Source: Brevibacillus antibioticus (GTDB taxonomy: Bacteria; Bacillota; Bacilli; Brevibacillales; Brevibacillaceae). Taken from it: a DNA stretch of 64,000 nucleotides. Position numbers and translations under genes: made by a program. Under the pieces are notes generated by a model, which was given only the letters and a program-made list of their open reading frames with translations, was not told where the DNA came from and made no database searches. This document shows, piece by piece, positions 17,431 to 26,980 of the stretch; within the stretch, counting starts at the first letter, position 1; every line of letters begins with the position of its first letter. The DNA is taken from assembly GCF_005217615.1 (NCBI RefSeq), contig NZ_SZNK01000001.1, positions 122,001 through 186,000 on the forward strand. Direction: 5' to 3'.

Positions 17431-17952
17431 TTACTTGTCCTTGATTAAATCCGAAATCAAGATACCGTTTATTTTCAATCCAGTAATGTCGCAATCCGTT
17501 ATTTCCACATTAGATAAATCACAATTTCTGAATTGCCCATTTGAAAGATTGCAGCTATGAAAACTTACGGGTTTGTATTGTCCATCGGGATTATAATTTC
17601 CGTCTCCCTCCATAGGAAGAACCACATTGTGAAATTCTGTTCCAAACAAATGGACGTGGTCAATAACAGCGTGGCTGAAATCCGCATGCTGAATGCCTGC
17701 ACCTGACAAGTTTGCGTTGGAGATTTTGAGTCCACCCATATTCACATCATTCAAAATCATTTGACTTATATTTGCGTTATTTATTCTGGTCTTCGCCAAG
17801 CTGACATTATCCATGTCAAGTTCCTCAGCTTTAACCTCCTGCCATTTAGACCTTGATATATCAGCCATTTGCAAGTCTAACGGTTCCGCCTTCAAGTTCA
17901 TACTCATATCCCCCTTTGCATGATAATAATGAGGCATTTGTAACTTCGACAT
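17431..17952 (-). CDS. Pentapeptide-repeat protein
   Basis: 173 residues in the version given. The middle and C-terminal parts form a pentapeptide-repeat helix, e.g. NANLSGAGIQHADFSHAVI and SNGQFRNCDLSNVEITDCDI, with the fifth-residue pattern A(N/D)LXX. An interruption, MEGDGNYNPDGQYKP, lies in the middle. No membrane segment or enzymatic domain. The start is ambiguous: ATG at 17952 has GAGG very close, while ATG at 17901 is better spaced from AAAGGGGG. Function unknown. Confidence 0.7.
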   Translation of the reverse strand: MSKLQMPHYYHAKGDMSMNLKAEPLDLQMADISRSKWQEVKAEELDMDNVSLAKTRINNANISQMILNDVNMGGLKISNANLSGAGIQHADFSHAVIDHVHLFGTEFHNVVLPMEGDGNYNPDGQYKPVSFHSCNLSNGQFRNCDLSNVEITDCDITGLKINGILISDLIKDK

Positions 17953-18052
17953 ACACCTCATTTTCCCTTTATTACCCAGTTGCGTTTTCTACTCTTCCAA
18001 GGAATCTTCTGAAACCAAAAAATCACAACCAAATACACATAAAAACAATCAA

Positions 18053-18081
18053 TTTACGTTGCGTTCATATCTACTTAATAT
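18053..18081 (+). promoter_or_regulatory. Possible promoter of the aminoethylphosphonate operon
   Basis: TTTACG (18053-18058) and TAATAT (18076-18081) are 17 bases apart and match the SigA hexamers at four positions each. They lie 66 bases before the binding-protein start. Confidence 0.35.
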
Positions 18082-18146
18082 TTTCCCCGTAAGATTGGTT
18101 TCGTAGGAATTAGGAAATGAACATTCCGCAAAGAGGAGAGGTTCTC

Positions 18147-19223
18147 ATGAAGAAATGGCATTATCCTTTACTTGCTTCCATTCTATCAATCACGTTTTTA
18201 GCAGGATGTGGACAATCACCAGGATCACAACCAAACACACAATCTTCCACAAAGGAAAGTACAAAGGCCTCAGGAGAGATTACGGTTTATACGGCGCTGG
18301 AGGATGACCAGATCAAAACGTATTTGGAATCCTTCAAAGCGAAATATCCAGATGTAAAGGTCAATATCGTCCGCGATTCTACAGGGATCATCACAGCAAA
18401 GCTGCTGGCGGAAAAAGATAATCCACAAGCAGACGTCGTATGGGGAACAGCAGCGACAAGCCTGCTGGTACTCGAACAGCAAGGCATGCTCGAAGGGTAT
18501 TCTCCGAAAGGAATCGAGAAGGTATCCCCGGAGTTTAAGGATTCCAAGGAACCTGCCAGTTGGGTAGGAATCGATGCGTGGGAGACTGCGGTCGCGGTCA
18601 ACACCAAGGAGCTAGAAAAACGCAATTTGCCCATACCGCGCTCATACGAAGACCTGATCAAGCCGGAGTACAAAGGATTGGTCGTGATGCCAAATCCAGC
18701 CTCTTCTGGAACTGGGCTTCTCACCATCAACGGAATCATGCAAGTAAAAGGAGAGAAAGAAGGCTGGGCGTACCTCGACAAGCTGCATGAAAATATGGCG
18801 ATTTACACGCATTCCGGCTCGAAGCCAGCCAAAATGGCCGCATCGGGCGAATATCCAATCGGCATTTCCTTTGGCTACCGTTCGATTACCGAGAAGAAAA
18901 AAGGCGCGCCTATTGAAGTCGTCTTTCCAACAGAAGGCTCGGGTTGGGATGTAGAGGCGAATGCTTTGATGAAAAAGAGTGAGATCAAGCCAGAAGCCAA
19001 GCTGTTCTTGGACTGGGCTATCTCCGATGAAGTCATGAAGGCCTATAACAAGAACTTCGCCATCGTCAGTGTCAAGCAAGAAGGAGCGACACTCCCGGAA
19101 GGCTATGCAGTAGATCCGATCAAGCAACTAATCAAGCTCGACTTGAATCAAGCCGCACAAAATCGTGACAACATCTTGGGTGAGTGGGAAAAACGATACG
19201 CGACCAAGAGCGAACCTAAGTAA
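18147..19223 (+). CDS. 2-Aminoethylphosphonate ABC transporter binding lipoprotein
   Basis: 358 residues. A lipoprotein signal with the lipobox LAGCG puts Cys near residue 21, so it is anchored to the outer face of the membrane. The mature part is a periplasmic-binding-protein fold of the Fe3+/2-aminoethylphosphonate type: [21 protein letters not shown] at the start, and [17 protein letters not shown]. Ligand specificity is inferred from the downstream transporter and the phnX-phnW genes. ATG at 18147 follows AGAGGAGAGG. Confidence 0.85.
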   Translation: MKKWHYPLLASILSITFLAGCGQSPGSQPNTQSSTKESTKASGEITVYTALEDDQIKTYLESFKAKYPDVKVNIVRDSTGIITAKLLAEKDNPQADVVWGTAATSLLVLEQQGMLEGYSPKGIEKVSPEFKDSKEPASWVGIDAWETAVAVNTKELEKRNLPIPRSYEDLIKPEYKGLVVMPNPASSGTGLLTINGIMQVKGEKEGWAYLDKLHENMAIYTHSGSKPAKMAASGEYPIGISFGYRSITEKKKGAPIEVVFPTEGSGWDVEANALMKKSEIKPEAKLFLDWAISDEVMKAYNKNFAIVSVKQEGATLPEGYAVDPIKQLIKLDLNQAAQNRDNILGEWEKRYATKSEPK

Positions 19224-19240
19224 GCAGCGAGGAGAACAGC

Positions 19241-20290
19241 ATGACACAATCCTATCTATCCATTCAAGGGGTCAGTAAACGCTTTGGTTTGTTTGCCGCA
19301 TTAGAGCACATTTCCATCGGAATTGACAGGAATGAATTTGTTTGTCTGCTCGGTCCCAGTGGCTGCGGTAAAACGACATTACTGAGAATGCTGGCTGGAT
19401 TGGAACAGCCGACAACAGGCAAGATGATTCTGGGAGGCAGGGAGATTACTTCTCTGCCTCCTGCAAAACGAAACATTGCGATGATGTTCCAGTCGTACGC
19501 CTTGTTTCCCAATTTGACGGCTGCCGAAAACATTGCTTTTGGCCTGCAAGAAAAGAAGCTAGGGAAAAAAGAGATCGCAGCCAAAGTAGAAGAGGCGCTA
19601 GACATGGTTGATTTGTCTCATGCCGCCGCCAAATATCCCAGCCAGCTCTCAGGCGGTCAACAGCAGCGAATTGCCTTGGCGCGAGCGATTGCACTATCGC
19701 CGGATATCTTGCTTTTAGACGAACCACTATCCGCATTGGATGCAAAGGTAAGACAAAAGCTGCGCCGGGAGATTCGGCGTTTGCATGAGCAGTACGGCAT
19801 GACAACAGTGATGGTCACCCATGACCAGGATGAGGCATTGACCATGGCAGACAAGATCGTCGTCATGGATCACGGAGAGGTCGTTCAGGTAGGTACACCC
19901 GAGGAGATCTATAACAGACCAGCGACTCCGTTTGTTGCTGATTTTATCGGAGCGATCAACTTTTTTGAGTACAGTCGCTTTGAGAATGCGCAATCTGATC
20001 CGAATCGCTTACTTGCGATCAGACCGGAGCATGTGCGGCTTTTGCAGCAAGAATCCGAATGCACCATGCCTGCGACTATTTCCGAAATAGAATTTCGCGG
20101 TGCTTTTTACCGAATCTTTCTGGAGTGGCAAGAGGAAGGGCAGAGAAAAAAAGAGCTTCTTACCATAGATTTAATAGCGGCCGAGGCACAAAGACTTGGA
20201 ATTGCCCGAGGCAAAAAGGTGTGGCTGGAGTTTCCGCTGGAGAATTTGCTGACATTTGAGCATGCGCCAACCATAGAGGAACAGGGGTGA
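19241..20290 (+). CDS. 2-Aminoethylphosphonate ABC transporter ATPase
   Basis: 349 residues. Walker A is GPSGCGKTT near residue 39, the ABC signature is LSGGQQQR near residue 135 and Walker B is ILLLDEPLSALDA. The C-terminal 100 residues are a TOBE-like regulatory domain (LLAIRPEHVRLL), the arrangement of the phosphonate PhnT and spermidine/putrescine PotA class. It overlaps the permease start region and is 17 bases after the binding protein. Confidence 0.92.
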   Translation: MTQSYLSIQGVSKRFGLFAALEHISIGIDRNEFVCLLGPSGCGKTTLLRMLAGLEQPTTGKMILGGREITSLPPAKRNIAMMFQSYALFPNLTAAENIAFGLQEKKLGKKEIAAKVEEALDMVDLSHAAAKYPSQLSGGQQQRIALARAIALSPDILLLDEPLSALDAKVRQKLRREIRRLHEQYGMTTVMVTHDQDEALTMADKIVVMDHGEVVQVGTPEEIYNRPATPFVADFIGAINFFEYSRFENAQSDPNRLLAIRPEHVRLLQQESECTMPATISEIEFRGAFYRIFLEWQEEGQRKKELLTIDLIAAEAQRLGIARGKKVWLEFPLENLLTFEHAPTIEEQG

Positions 20291-20295
20291 GCAGC

Positions 20296-22005
20296 ATGAA
20301 GGAAATGACATCGATCTTCGATGGAAAAGCCATGCAAAAGTGGCTCATCGCTCTTGTCGTTCTTGGATTGTCAGCGAGTGTCCTGTTGCCACTTGGCCAG
20401 CTGTTTTCCAAAGCATTCTATAACAAGAACGGTCAGTTCATCGGCCTGGACAATTTCGTTACGTACTTTTCCACCCCCGCACTGGCAGGGTCGCTAACTA
20501 ACACTTTGTATATTTCTGCGATGACGACGCTGATTGCAGTCACACTCGCTTTTCTGTTCGCGTATGCCTTGACGCGCAGCGGGATTCGCGGAAAACGAGT
20601 CTTTCGGGCGATCGCGCTGTTGCCGCTGTTTGCGCCCACGATGATGCACGGAATCGCCCTGACCTACCTTTTTGGGAATCAAGGGCTGGTGACGACAGGA
20701 ATCTTCGGGTTGCTCCCGTTTCATTGGGACATCGATCTGTACGGCCCAGTGGGGATTATTTTGGCGGAGATCGTCTATGTTTTCCCACAAGCGTATTTGA
20801 TTCTTGCTGTTTCCCTTGCTTTTGCCGACTATCAATTGTACGAAGCGGCGGATACGCTCGGGGCGAACCATTTGCGCAAGTTTTTTGTAGTGACGGTTCC
20901 CAGCGTGAAATACGGTATCGTCAGCGCCTGCTTTGTTTGTTTTACTCTCTCTTTTACTGACTTTGGGGCACCAAAGGTTGTCGGCGGACAGTTTTCCGTA
21001 CTGGCGACAGACGTCTATAAGCAGGTCATCGGTCAGCAAAATATGACGATGGGCGCAACGGTTGGGCTGCTATTGATCATTCCTGCTCTCGTAGCGTTTG
21101 TCGTGGACCGGATTGTTGAGCGAAAGCAGCATGCGGCTGTAACAGCCAAGTCCAAACCGTATCGAATCAAGGAAAATCGTTTGCGCGACTTGTTTTACCT
21201 CATACTTTGTGTGAGCGTCAGCGGATTTTTGCTGCTTCTCATGGCTGCGGTGGTACTGGCTTCTTTCATCAAAGTATGGCCGTACAATCTGACTTTCGGC
21301 TTGGATCATTACGACTTTTCCAACGTAGCCGGAGAAGGGATCGAGCCACTGTGGAACAGCATTCTCGTCGCCTTGCTGACGGCAGTGATCGGGACGGCTG
21401 TCACGTTTATTACGGCCTACACGATTGAAAAGTCCCAAGTGTGGAAGGGGCTTCGCCAAGCTGGATACTTCCTGTCGATTCTCCCGCTGGCATTGCCGGG
21501 GATGGTCATTGGGCTCGCGTACATTTTCTTCTTCAATAATCCGTCGAATCCATTTCACGGCATGTACGGGACGATTTGGATTTTGATTTTGGCGAACGTC
21601 ATTCATTTTTTCGCAGTCGGCTTTATTACAGCAACGAGCGCGTTGAAAAAGCTCGATCCCGAGTTCGAGCAAGCGGCAGAGTCCATGGGGATCTCGCAGA
21701 CAAAGCTATTGTGGCGCGTCACGGTTCCCGTCTGTATGCCAGCGATTGTCGAGATGGCGGTGTACTTTTTCATCAACTCGATGGTGACGATCTCGGCGGT
21801 TGTTTTTCTGTACGCAGCGGATTTCAAGTTGGCATCTGTCTCTATCGTCAACATGGATGACGCCGGGGATGTGGCTCCAGCAGCAGCGATGTCGGTATTG
21901 ATCGTCATCCTCAACATCCTCGCACGTGCTGTTGCAGAATGGATCGCATCCAAACTTCGCAAGCGGACAACAGGGTCCTACCAAGAGAAAGGTCAGGTGG
22001 CATAA
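20296..22005 (+). CDS. 2-Aminoethylphosphonate ABC transporter permease, two fused halves
   Basis: 569 residues with about twelve membrane helices. Each half carries the binding-protein-dependent permease loop, near EAADTLGANHLRKFFVVTVP in the first half and EQAAESMGISQTKLLWRVTVP in the second. One polypeptide therefore replaces the PhnU/PhnV pair of Salmonella; this fused form is a known family. ATG at 20296 is preferred over the GTG at 20287 because AGGGGTG is then correctly spaced. The stop of the ATPase gene overlaps the GTG. Confidence 0.9.
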   Translation: MKEMTSIFDGKAMQKWLIALVVLGLSASVLLPLGQLFSKAFYNKNGQFIGLDNFVTYFSTPALAGSLTNTLYISAMTTLIAVTLAFLFAYALTRSGIRGKRVFRAIALLPLFAPTMMHGIALTYLFGNQGLVTTGIFGLLPFHWDIDLYGPVGIILAEIVYVFPQAYLILAVSLAFADYQLYEAADTLGANHLRKFFVVTVPSVKYGIVSACFVCFTLSFTDFGAPKVVGGQFSVLATDVYKQVIGQQNMTMGATVGLLLIIPALVAFVVDRIVERKQHAAVTAKSKPYRIKENRLRDLFYLILCVSVSGFLLLLMAAVVLASFIKVWPYNLTFGLDHYDFSNVAGEGIEPLWNSILVALLTAVIGTAVTFITAYTIEKSQVWKGLRQAGYFLSILPLALPGMVIGLAYIFFFNNPSNPFHGMYGTIWILILANVIHFFAVGFITATSALKKLDPEFEQAAESMGISQTKLLWRVTVPVCMPAIVEMAVYFFINSMVTISAVVFLYAADFKLASVSIVNMDDAGDVAPAAAMSVLIVILNILARAVAEWIASKLRKRTTGSYQEKGQVA

Positions 22006-22008
22006 AGC

Positions 22009-22803
22009 ATGAAAGCAGTAGTATTTGATTGGGCAGGAACGATGGTAGATTACGGATGTTTCGCTCCTTTAGCTGTCTTTTTACAGGTGTTTAAAAAACG
22101 GGGGATCGAGCTGACAGCAGCAGAAGCGCGCGAACCGATGGGGATGCTCAAGCGCGATCATATCCAGGCGCTTTGCAAAATGGAGCGGGTAGCAGCGCTA
22201 TGGCAAGAGCGTTACGGTCGACTTCCAAATGAAGCGGATGTGGACGAATTGTACGCTGACTTTGAACCGATGCTGATGGCTACGCTGCACGAGTACGCCA
22301 CTCCTGTTCCGGGAGCAATTGAATTGGTAGGGCGCCTGCGTGAGCAAGGAATTAAGATCGGCTCGACCACAGGCTACACAAGAGAAATGATGAATGTTGT
22401 AGCAGCATCGGCTAAACAACAGGGCTACGAGCCGGACGCACTTGTCACTCCGAGTGAAGTGCCAGCTGGACGTCCCTATCCATGGATGTGCTATCAAAAT
22501 GCGATTCTGCTGGACGTATATCCAATGAACGAGATGGTCAAGGTCGGTGATACGACGAGCGATATGAAAGAAGGCAGAAACGCCGGAATGTGGACCGTTG
22601 GCGTTCTGAAGGGTGGAAGCGAGCTCGGTTTGTCCTTGGAGGAAGTGACGAGCATGCCACAGGAAGAGCTGGATAAAAGGCTGGCTATCGCAACGGAGCG
22701 ACTGATTTCAGCAGGTGCCCACTATGTCATCGAGGAGATCGGATGTTTGGATGAGGTGCTGAAAAAGATCGAGATGCGTCATGCAGGAGGAGAGAGACCA
22801 TGA
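22009..22803 (+). CDS. phnX: Phosphonoacetaldehyde hydrolase
   Basis: 264 residues, a HAD-superfamily enzyme. FDWAGT gives the catalytic Asp7. Lys48 in MGMLKRDH matches the Schiff-base lysine that activates phosphonoacetaldehyde, and GRPYPWM is specific for PhnX. The enzyme splits phosphonoacetaldehyde to acetaldehyde and phosphate. It directly precedes phnW with an ATGA overlap at 22800-22803, so the two are translationally coupled. Confidence 0.95.
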   Translation: MKAVVFDWAGTMVDYGCFAPLAVFLQVFKKRGIELTAAEAREPMGMLKRDHIQALCKMERVAALWQERYGRLPNEADVDELYADFEPMLMATLHEYATPVPGAIELVGRLREQGIKIGSTTGYTREMMNVVAASAKQQGYEPDALVTPSEVPAGRPYPWMCYQNAILLDVYPMNEMVKVGDTTSDMKEGRNAGMWTVGVLKGGSELGLSLEEVTSMPQEELDKRLAIATERLISAGAHYVIEEIGCLDEVLKKIEMRHAGGERP

Positions 22804-23918
22804 ATCAGACAAGACCAACCGACAATCCGTACTTGCTGCTCACTCCCGGACCATTGACCACTTCCTCAACCGTACGCGAGGCAATGCTGCGGGACTGGTG
22901 CACGTGGGACCGTGATTACAATGAACTGGTGCAGGCAATCCGCCAAAAGCTCGTCCGATTGGCAACCTCCCAGGTAGAGGATTATACGAGCGTCTTGATG
23001 CAAGGCAGCGGGTCGTTTTGTGTGGAAGCGGTTGTGAGCAGTGCGATTCCCGCAGATGGCAAGCTGCTCGTCTTGACGAATGGCGCATACGGGGATCGGA
23101 TCGTGGAAATGGCACAAGTCCATGGAATCGCGACGGAGGTCATTGATTTTGGCGAAGTGACCAAAGCCGATGAACAGGTATTGGAGCAGAGACTAGCGGC
23201 GGATGCCACGATCACGCATGTGGCTGTCGTGCATTCAGAAACGACTACCGGCATGCTTAATCCCATCAAAGAAATTGGTGAAGTCGTCAAGAAGTACAGA
23301 AAAGTCTATATCGTAGATGCGATGAGTAGCTTCGGTGGCATTCCAATGGATGCAGCAGAGCTCTCGATCGACTTCCTGATCTCAAGCGCGAACAAATGTA
23401 TCCAAGGCGTACCTGGCTTCGGCTTTGTCATTGCCAAAACGTCTGCGCTCATCAAATGCAAAGGGATTGCCCGTACGTTGTCTCTCGATTTGTACAGCCA
23501 GTGGAAGACGATGGAGGAGCAAAACGGAAAGTGGCGCTATACTTCTCCGACTCATGTCGTGCGAGCCTTTTATCAAGCCCTGATAGAGCTTGAGGCAGAG
23601 GGCGGAGTGGAAAAACGTTACGAGCGTTACCAGCGCAATCAGCAGCTACTCGCAGAAGGCATGGAGCGCATCGGTTTTCGCGTCCTGTTGCCAAAAGAAT
23701 CGCAATCGCCCTTCATCACTTCCTTTTATTATCCCGAAAGCGAGGCATTTACCTTTGCAAAGCTGTATGAGCGGCTAAAGCAGGCAGGCTTCGTCATTTA
23801 TCCAGGCAAAATTTCGCAAGCGGACACGTTTCGGATTGGCAATATCGGAGAGGTTTACCCAGAGGATATCGAGAGATTAATCACCGCAATGGAAAACAAT
23901 CGTTTCTGGCTGGAGTAA
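22800..23918 (+). CDS. phnW: 2-Aminoethylphosphonate:pyruvate transaminase
   Basis: 372 residues, fold type I PLP enzyme. [19 protein letters not shown] at the start, [11 protein letters not shown] near residue 68 and Lys199 in [12 protein letters not shown], the PLP lysine, match PhnW. It transfers the amino group of 2-aminoethylphosphonate to pyruvate, giving phosphonoacetaldehyde for PhnX and alanine. Last intact gene of the transport-degradation operon. Confidence 0.95.
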   Translation: MNQTRPTDNPYLLLTPGPLTTSSTVREAMLRDWCTWDRDYNELVQAIRQKLVRLATSQVEDYTSVLMQGSGSFCVEAVVSSAIPADGKLLVLTNGAYGDRIVEMAQVHGIATEVIDFGEVTKADEQVLEQRLAADATITHVAVVHSETTTGMLNPIKEIGEVVKKYRKVYIVDAMSSFGGIPMDAAELSIDFLISSANKCIQGVPGFGFVIAKTSALIKCKGIARTLSLDLYSQWKTMEEQNGKWRYTSPTHVVRAFYQALIELEAEGGVEKRYERYQRNQQLLAEGMERIGFRVLLPKESQSPFITSFYYPESEAFTFAKLYERLKQAGFVIYPGKISQADTFRIGNIGEVYPEDIERLITAMENNRFWLE

Positions 23919-23996
23919 AGAAAGGGGGCGCTCGTTAGCCACGGTTCCTTTCGCCCGATTGCCTTTTCCAAATCAATCACAGAGACGGCGACCTAA

Positions 23997-24368
23997 GAGT
24001 ATGATCCAGACTGGCCAGGGCGCGTCGTCTATGAAAATGGCGCGTTCATTCACGTCCCGCCATTTGCTCGCCCACGTATGGAAAACAAAGGTGGGAATCC
24101 TTGATTGTATCTCCCAATACCTCTACAATTCTAGAGAGGGAAAAGAGATCCGGCATCTATCGGCTCTGTAGCTGACCGGGCTGGGCTGCGTACTTATACC
24201 CGGAACATAGGAATCCCACTGGCGATTGCGACTGAGCAGATCGCAAAAGGAAACGTAAAAGCTACTGGCGTCATTACACCAGAAGAAGCATTTGATCCGG
24301 CAGTGATTTTTCACGAGCTGGCAAAACGTCAGATTTACATCCACGAAGTGAAGATCGTGCTGGCGTAA
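23997..24368 (+). pseudogene. Decayed saccharopine-dehydrogenase-like gene fragment
   Basis: Two fragments on the plus strand read like the C-terminal part of saccharopine dehydrogenase-like oxidoreductases. One gives YDPDWPGRVVYENGAFIHV then PPFARPRM, from about 23997 to 24089. The other gives GIPLAIATEQIAKGNVKATG then VITPEEAFDP, ending at TAA 24366-24368. They are separated by stop codons, and there is no start or N-terminal Rossmann domain. A full-length family member would need over 1 kb. The debris fills the gap between phnW and the DeoR-type gene. Confidence 0.6.
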
Positions 24369-24394
24369 CGTTATGATATAGGGGGACATTCGGC

Positions 24395-25180
24395 GTGTCG
24401 TTGTTCGGGGAAGAGCGTAAGCAAATCATTTTGCAGTTGGTCAATTCAAATGGCAAGGTGCGGACCAATGAGCTGGTCGAAAAGCTGCAAGTCTCGTCTG
24501 AGTCGATCCGCAGATATTTGGAAGAGCTAGAGACGGAGAAAAAGCTGAAGCGTGTTTATGGCGGGGCCGTAAAGCTGACAGTGGAGCGCTCTGAGCCCTC
24601 TCATATTGCCCGTGAAGTCTTGCGTGCAGAAGAAAAGAAACGGATTGGGCGGCTGGCAGCGGACTTGGTGCAAGACAACGATACCATTGTCATCGATGAA
24701 GGGACAACGCCTTTGCAAATGATCAGCTTTCTCGTGACGAAAAAAGATTTGACGATCCTCACTAGCTCAATCACGGCGCTGAATCGATTAATCGAGTACC
24801 AAAACAATGGAATGCTTGCAGCAGACATCTACTTTCTAGGTGGAAAGGTGAGTGCCAAGCATCATCGGGTAAGCGGGACCTATGCAGAGAAAATGATGAA
24901 GCAATTTTATGTGGACAAGGCGTTTATCGCAGCCGACGGTATCTTGCTCCATAAAGGCTTGACCTGCTATGAGCCGGATCGAACGGAACTCACCCGTTGT
25001 TTCATCGAAAATGCCAACGAAAGCATTGTGCTAGCGGACCACTCCAAGATCGGGGTCAGCACATTGTGCAAGATCGCAGACTTGGGAGAGGTCGACATCG
25101 TCATTAGCGATATGGCAGCACCAGCAGAATGGAATAAAGGACTCCAAGCAAACAACGTAGCATGGATGGTAGCAGAGTAG
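24395..25180 (+). CDS. DeoR-family transcriptional regulator
   Basis: 261 residues. The N-terminal DeoR HTH (about 6-58, with RTNELVEKLQVSSESIRRYLEEL) is followed by the DeoR sensor domain with VIDEGTTPLQM and ITALNRLIEYQ, the sugar-phosphate-isomerase-like fold that binds phosphorylated ligands. GTG start at 24395 follows GGGGGA. It is downstream of the phosphonate operon and co-oriented, so regulation of that operon by a phosphonate or phosphorylated product is plausible but unproven. Confidence 0.85.
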   Translation: MSLFGEERKQIILQLVNSNGKVRTNELVEKLQVSSESIRRYLEELETEKKLKRVYGGAVKLTVERSEPSHIAREVLRAEEKKRIGRLAADLVQDNDTIVIDEGTTPLQMISFLVTKKDLTILTSSITALNRLIEYQNNGMLAADIYFLGGKVSAKHHRVSGTYAEKMMKQFYVDKAFIAADGILLHKGLTCYEPDRTELTRCFIENANESIVLADHSKIGVSTLCKIADLGEVDIVISDMAAPAEWNKGLQANNVAWMVAE

Positions 25181-25187
25181 CAGTAAT

Positions 25188-25233
25188 AAGCAGGCCAGCG
25201 ATCCCCATGACAGGGAAGCTGGCCTGTTTGCTT
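25188..25233. terminator. Bidirectional terminator between convergent genes
   Basis: AAGCAGGCCAGC (25188-25199) pairs with GCTGGCCTG plus TGCTT at 25218-25233. It lies between the DeoR-type gene and the convergent AraC-type gene, whose stop codon it overlaps. Confidence 0.6.
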
Positions 25234-26879
25234 CAGGAAGAATGGCACAGCAAAAGTGGCAGCATATGCAGTAATCTCTCTCTGGTAAGAGCAGCGCCCC
25301 AATTCCATTTTTGCGCTTCTACAAAATAGACATAACCATTTTGAACGGCAGGCAGACTGTGCCACTTATCACTTTGCATGAATTCGGCAGTAGCCTGACG
25401 CGATTCGGGGTTTTCGGACAGCAGCATAAAGATCCGATCACCCGCGTACAGGTGAATGTCCTTCTCTTGAATTTCGATAAAGCCGTAGCCAGCTTGCAAT
25501 ACTTCTTGCATTTTATCCACAGGAGAAAAACCGTTTGGATGGTAGAGGGCGGAGGAAAGTCCTGAAGTGCCCATTACGAACAGACTCCCGCCATGCTCAT
25601 GGATAAAGACGGATGCAGTCTCACCAGGCACAAGCTCGGAGCGGAGCTGATTCCACATGGTGGCAGCATTCGTGTGGTATTTCCTGAGCCATTCTCGCGC
25701 CTCGGTCTTTTTCCCCAGCCAATCCCCGAGTGTATGCAACCGTTCCTCCAGCGAAGCAAATGAATTAAACGTGAGCGTTGGGGCAATCCGGCTCATCTGC
25801 TTGTATTTATCTTCTTCTGCGTTCGCGAAAATGATCAGATCTGGCTTCAATGTCGTCAAATGATCATAGTCAACGGGAAAGGCGATATCCTGCATGTGTC
25901 TTACCTTGTCTCGATAGATCGTTCGTTCCATCCAGGTAAAATTTCCGCCGACGATATTTTCAACATGGAGCGCGAGCAAATCATTAAACGTCTCCCCAAT
26001 ATAAATAATTCGTTGTGGCTGAAGGGGGATCTCTACTTCATGCCCTGTCCAGTCCTGCACGAGCTCCATGCGCTGAGTCAGCCTGGAATATTGCCTTGGC
26101 GTGTATCCGGTCGTCTTTCGAAAGCGACGATTGAAATAATACTCATCCGTGAAGCCGACCTGCGTGGCGATGTCCCGCAATGAATCGTTCGAGCTTTTCA
26201 GGAGCTTTTTCGCATGATGAATACGCAACGCTGTCACATATTCCAAAGGCTTTTTACCCGTCAACTGGCGAAAGAGCAGTGTGTACTGCCAAGACGGCAC
26301 ATTAGCCAGTTGTGCCAACTGCTTGACCGTCATGTTCTCTTGATAATTTTGCTGGATATAACGAATGCTGTTCTCCACCTCTTTGCTCTTGTTGGGGATA
26401 TGGGTAGGAGATAAATTTTGCTCCAGCAAAAATCCGAGCAGCTTCTGGAACCGCAATTGTTGCCAAAAGCTGTCCATTTCAGAAGAAGTTGAACTGTCCA
26501 AGAGCAAAGCGTCACATAAGCGCAGGAGCTGGGCAGAGGGGTGAGCGGACAGCTCGATACGGCCATCAAGCAGTGCGTCTGGGTACGGTAGGGGCTTATT
26601 GTCTTCATCGAACAAGATGACGGTAAATGAGATTTGATAGCACTCAATCACGCTGTCGTACAAGGATTCGATCGCAAAAGGAGTAGACGGTGAAAGCAAA
26701 AAACACTTTCCTGCCAAAGGTGAAATCGTTTGGTCGTGAATGCGGAGGCTACCGTAACCTTGTGTGAAGAAGAGCAGGGTATGGAAATGAGTGGATGAAG
26801 GGCTAGCCGTCCGCTCTACTTTACACAACTGAAAATGAAGGGAACCGAGCGGGGGATGAGGTGGTATAGAGTAAAGCAT
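25233..26879 (-). CDS. AraC-family regulator fused to a siderophore-binding-protein domain (1)
   Basis: 548 residues. Residues 1-150 are a cupin-like N-terminal region. About 172-270 is an AraC DNA-binding domain (SIRYIQQNYQENMTVKQLAQ, DIATQVGFTDEYYFNRRF). About 285-545 is a FecB/FatB-type binding-protein domain. This architecture is that of Btr of Bacillus subtilis, which senses a siderophore to activate its uptake genes. Its binding domain is strikingly like the neighbouring lipoprotein (ETFNDLLALHVENI here, ETFGDMLALGVKPI there). ATG at 26879 follows a perfect AAAGGAGGT; a Fur box lies upstream. Confidence 0.9.
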   Translation of the reverse strand: MLYSIPPHPPLGSLHFQLCKVERTASPSSTHFHTLLFFTQGYGSLRIHDQTISPLAGKCFLLSPSTPFAIESLYDSVIECYQISFTVILFDEDNKPLPYPDALLDGRIELSAHPSAQLLRLCDALLLDSSTSSEMDSFWQQLRFQKLLGFLLEQNLSPTHIPNKSKEVENSIRYIQQNYQENMTVKQLAQLANVPSWQYTLLFRQLTGKKPLEYVTALRIHHAKKLLKSSNDSLRDIATQVGFTDEYYFNRRFRKTTGYTPRQYSRLTQRMELVQDWTGHEVEIPLQPQRIIYIGETFNDLLALHVENIVGGNFTWMERTIYRDKVRHMQDIAFPVDYDHLTTLKPDLIIFANAEEDKYKQMSRIAPTLTFNSFASLEERLHTLGDWLGKKTEAREWLRKYHTNAATMWNQLRSELVPGETASVFIHEHGGSLFVMGTSGLSSALYHPNGFSPVDKMQEVLQAGYGFIEIQEKDIHLYAGDRIFMLLSENPESRQATAEFMQSDKWHSLPAVQNGYVYFVEAQKWNWGAALTRERLLHMLPLLLCHSS

Positions 26880-26896
26880 CGGTTGTACCTCCTTTT

Positions 26897-26915
26897 TGAG
26901 AATCATTATCATTCG
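26897..26915 (-). promoter_or_regulatory. Fur box upstream of AraC/binding-protein regulator 1
   Basis: TGAGAATCATTATCATT matches the 7-1-7 Fur consensus TGATAATnATTATCA closely. It lies 18 bases before the regulator start, so iron repression of the regulator is expected. Confidence 0.75.
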
Positions 26916-26931
26916 TTCTATCAATCGTATA

Positions 26932-26970
26932 CAAAAAAAAGAAGCTTTTCAATCATTGTTGAAAAGCTTC
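26932..26970 (-). terminator. Terminator of the minus-strand binding-lipoprotein gene
   Basis: GAAGCTTTTCAA (26941-26952) pairs with TTGAAAAGCTTC (26959-26970) over TCATTG. Read on the minus strand an eight-T tract follows, just beyond the stop codon of the lipoprotein gene. Confidence 0.9.
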
Positions 26971-26980
26971 TCGTGTTTCA

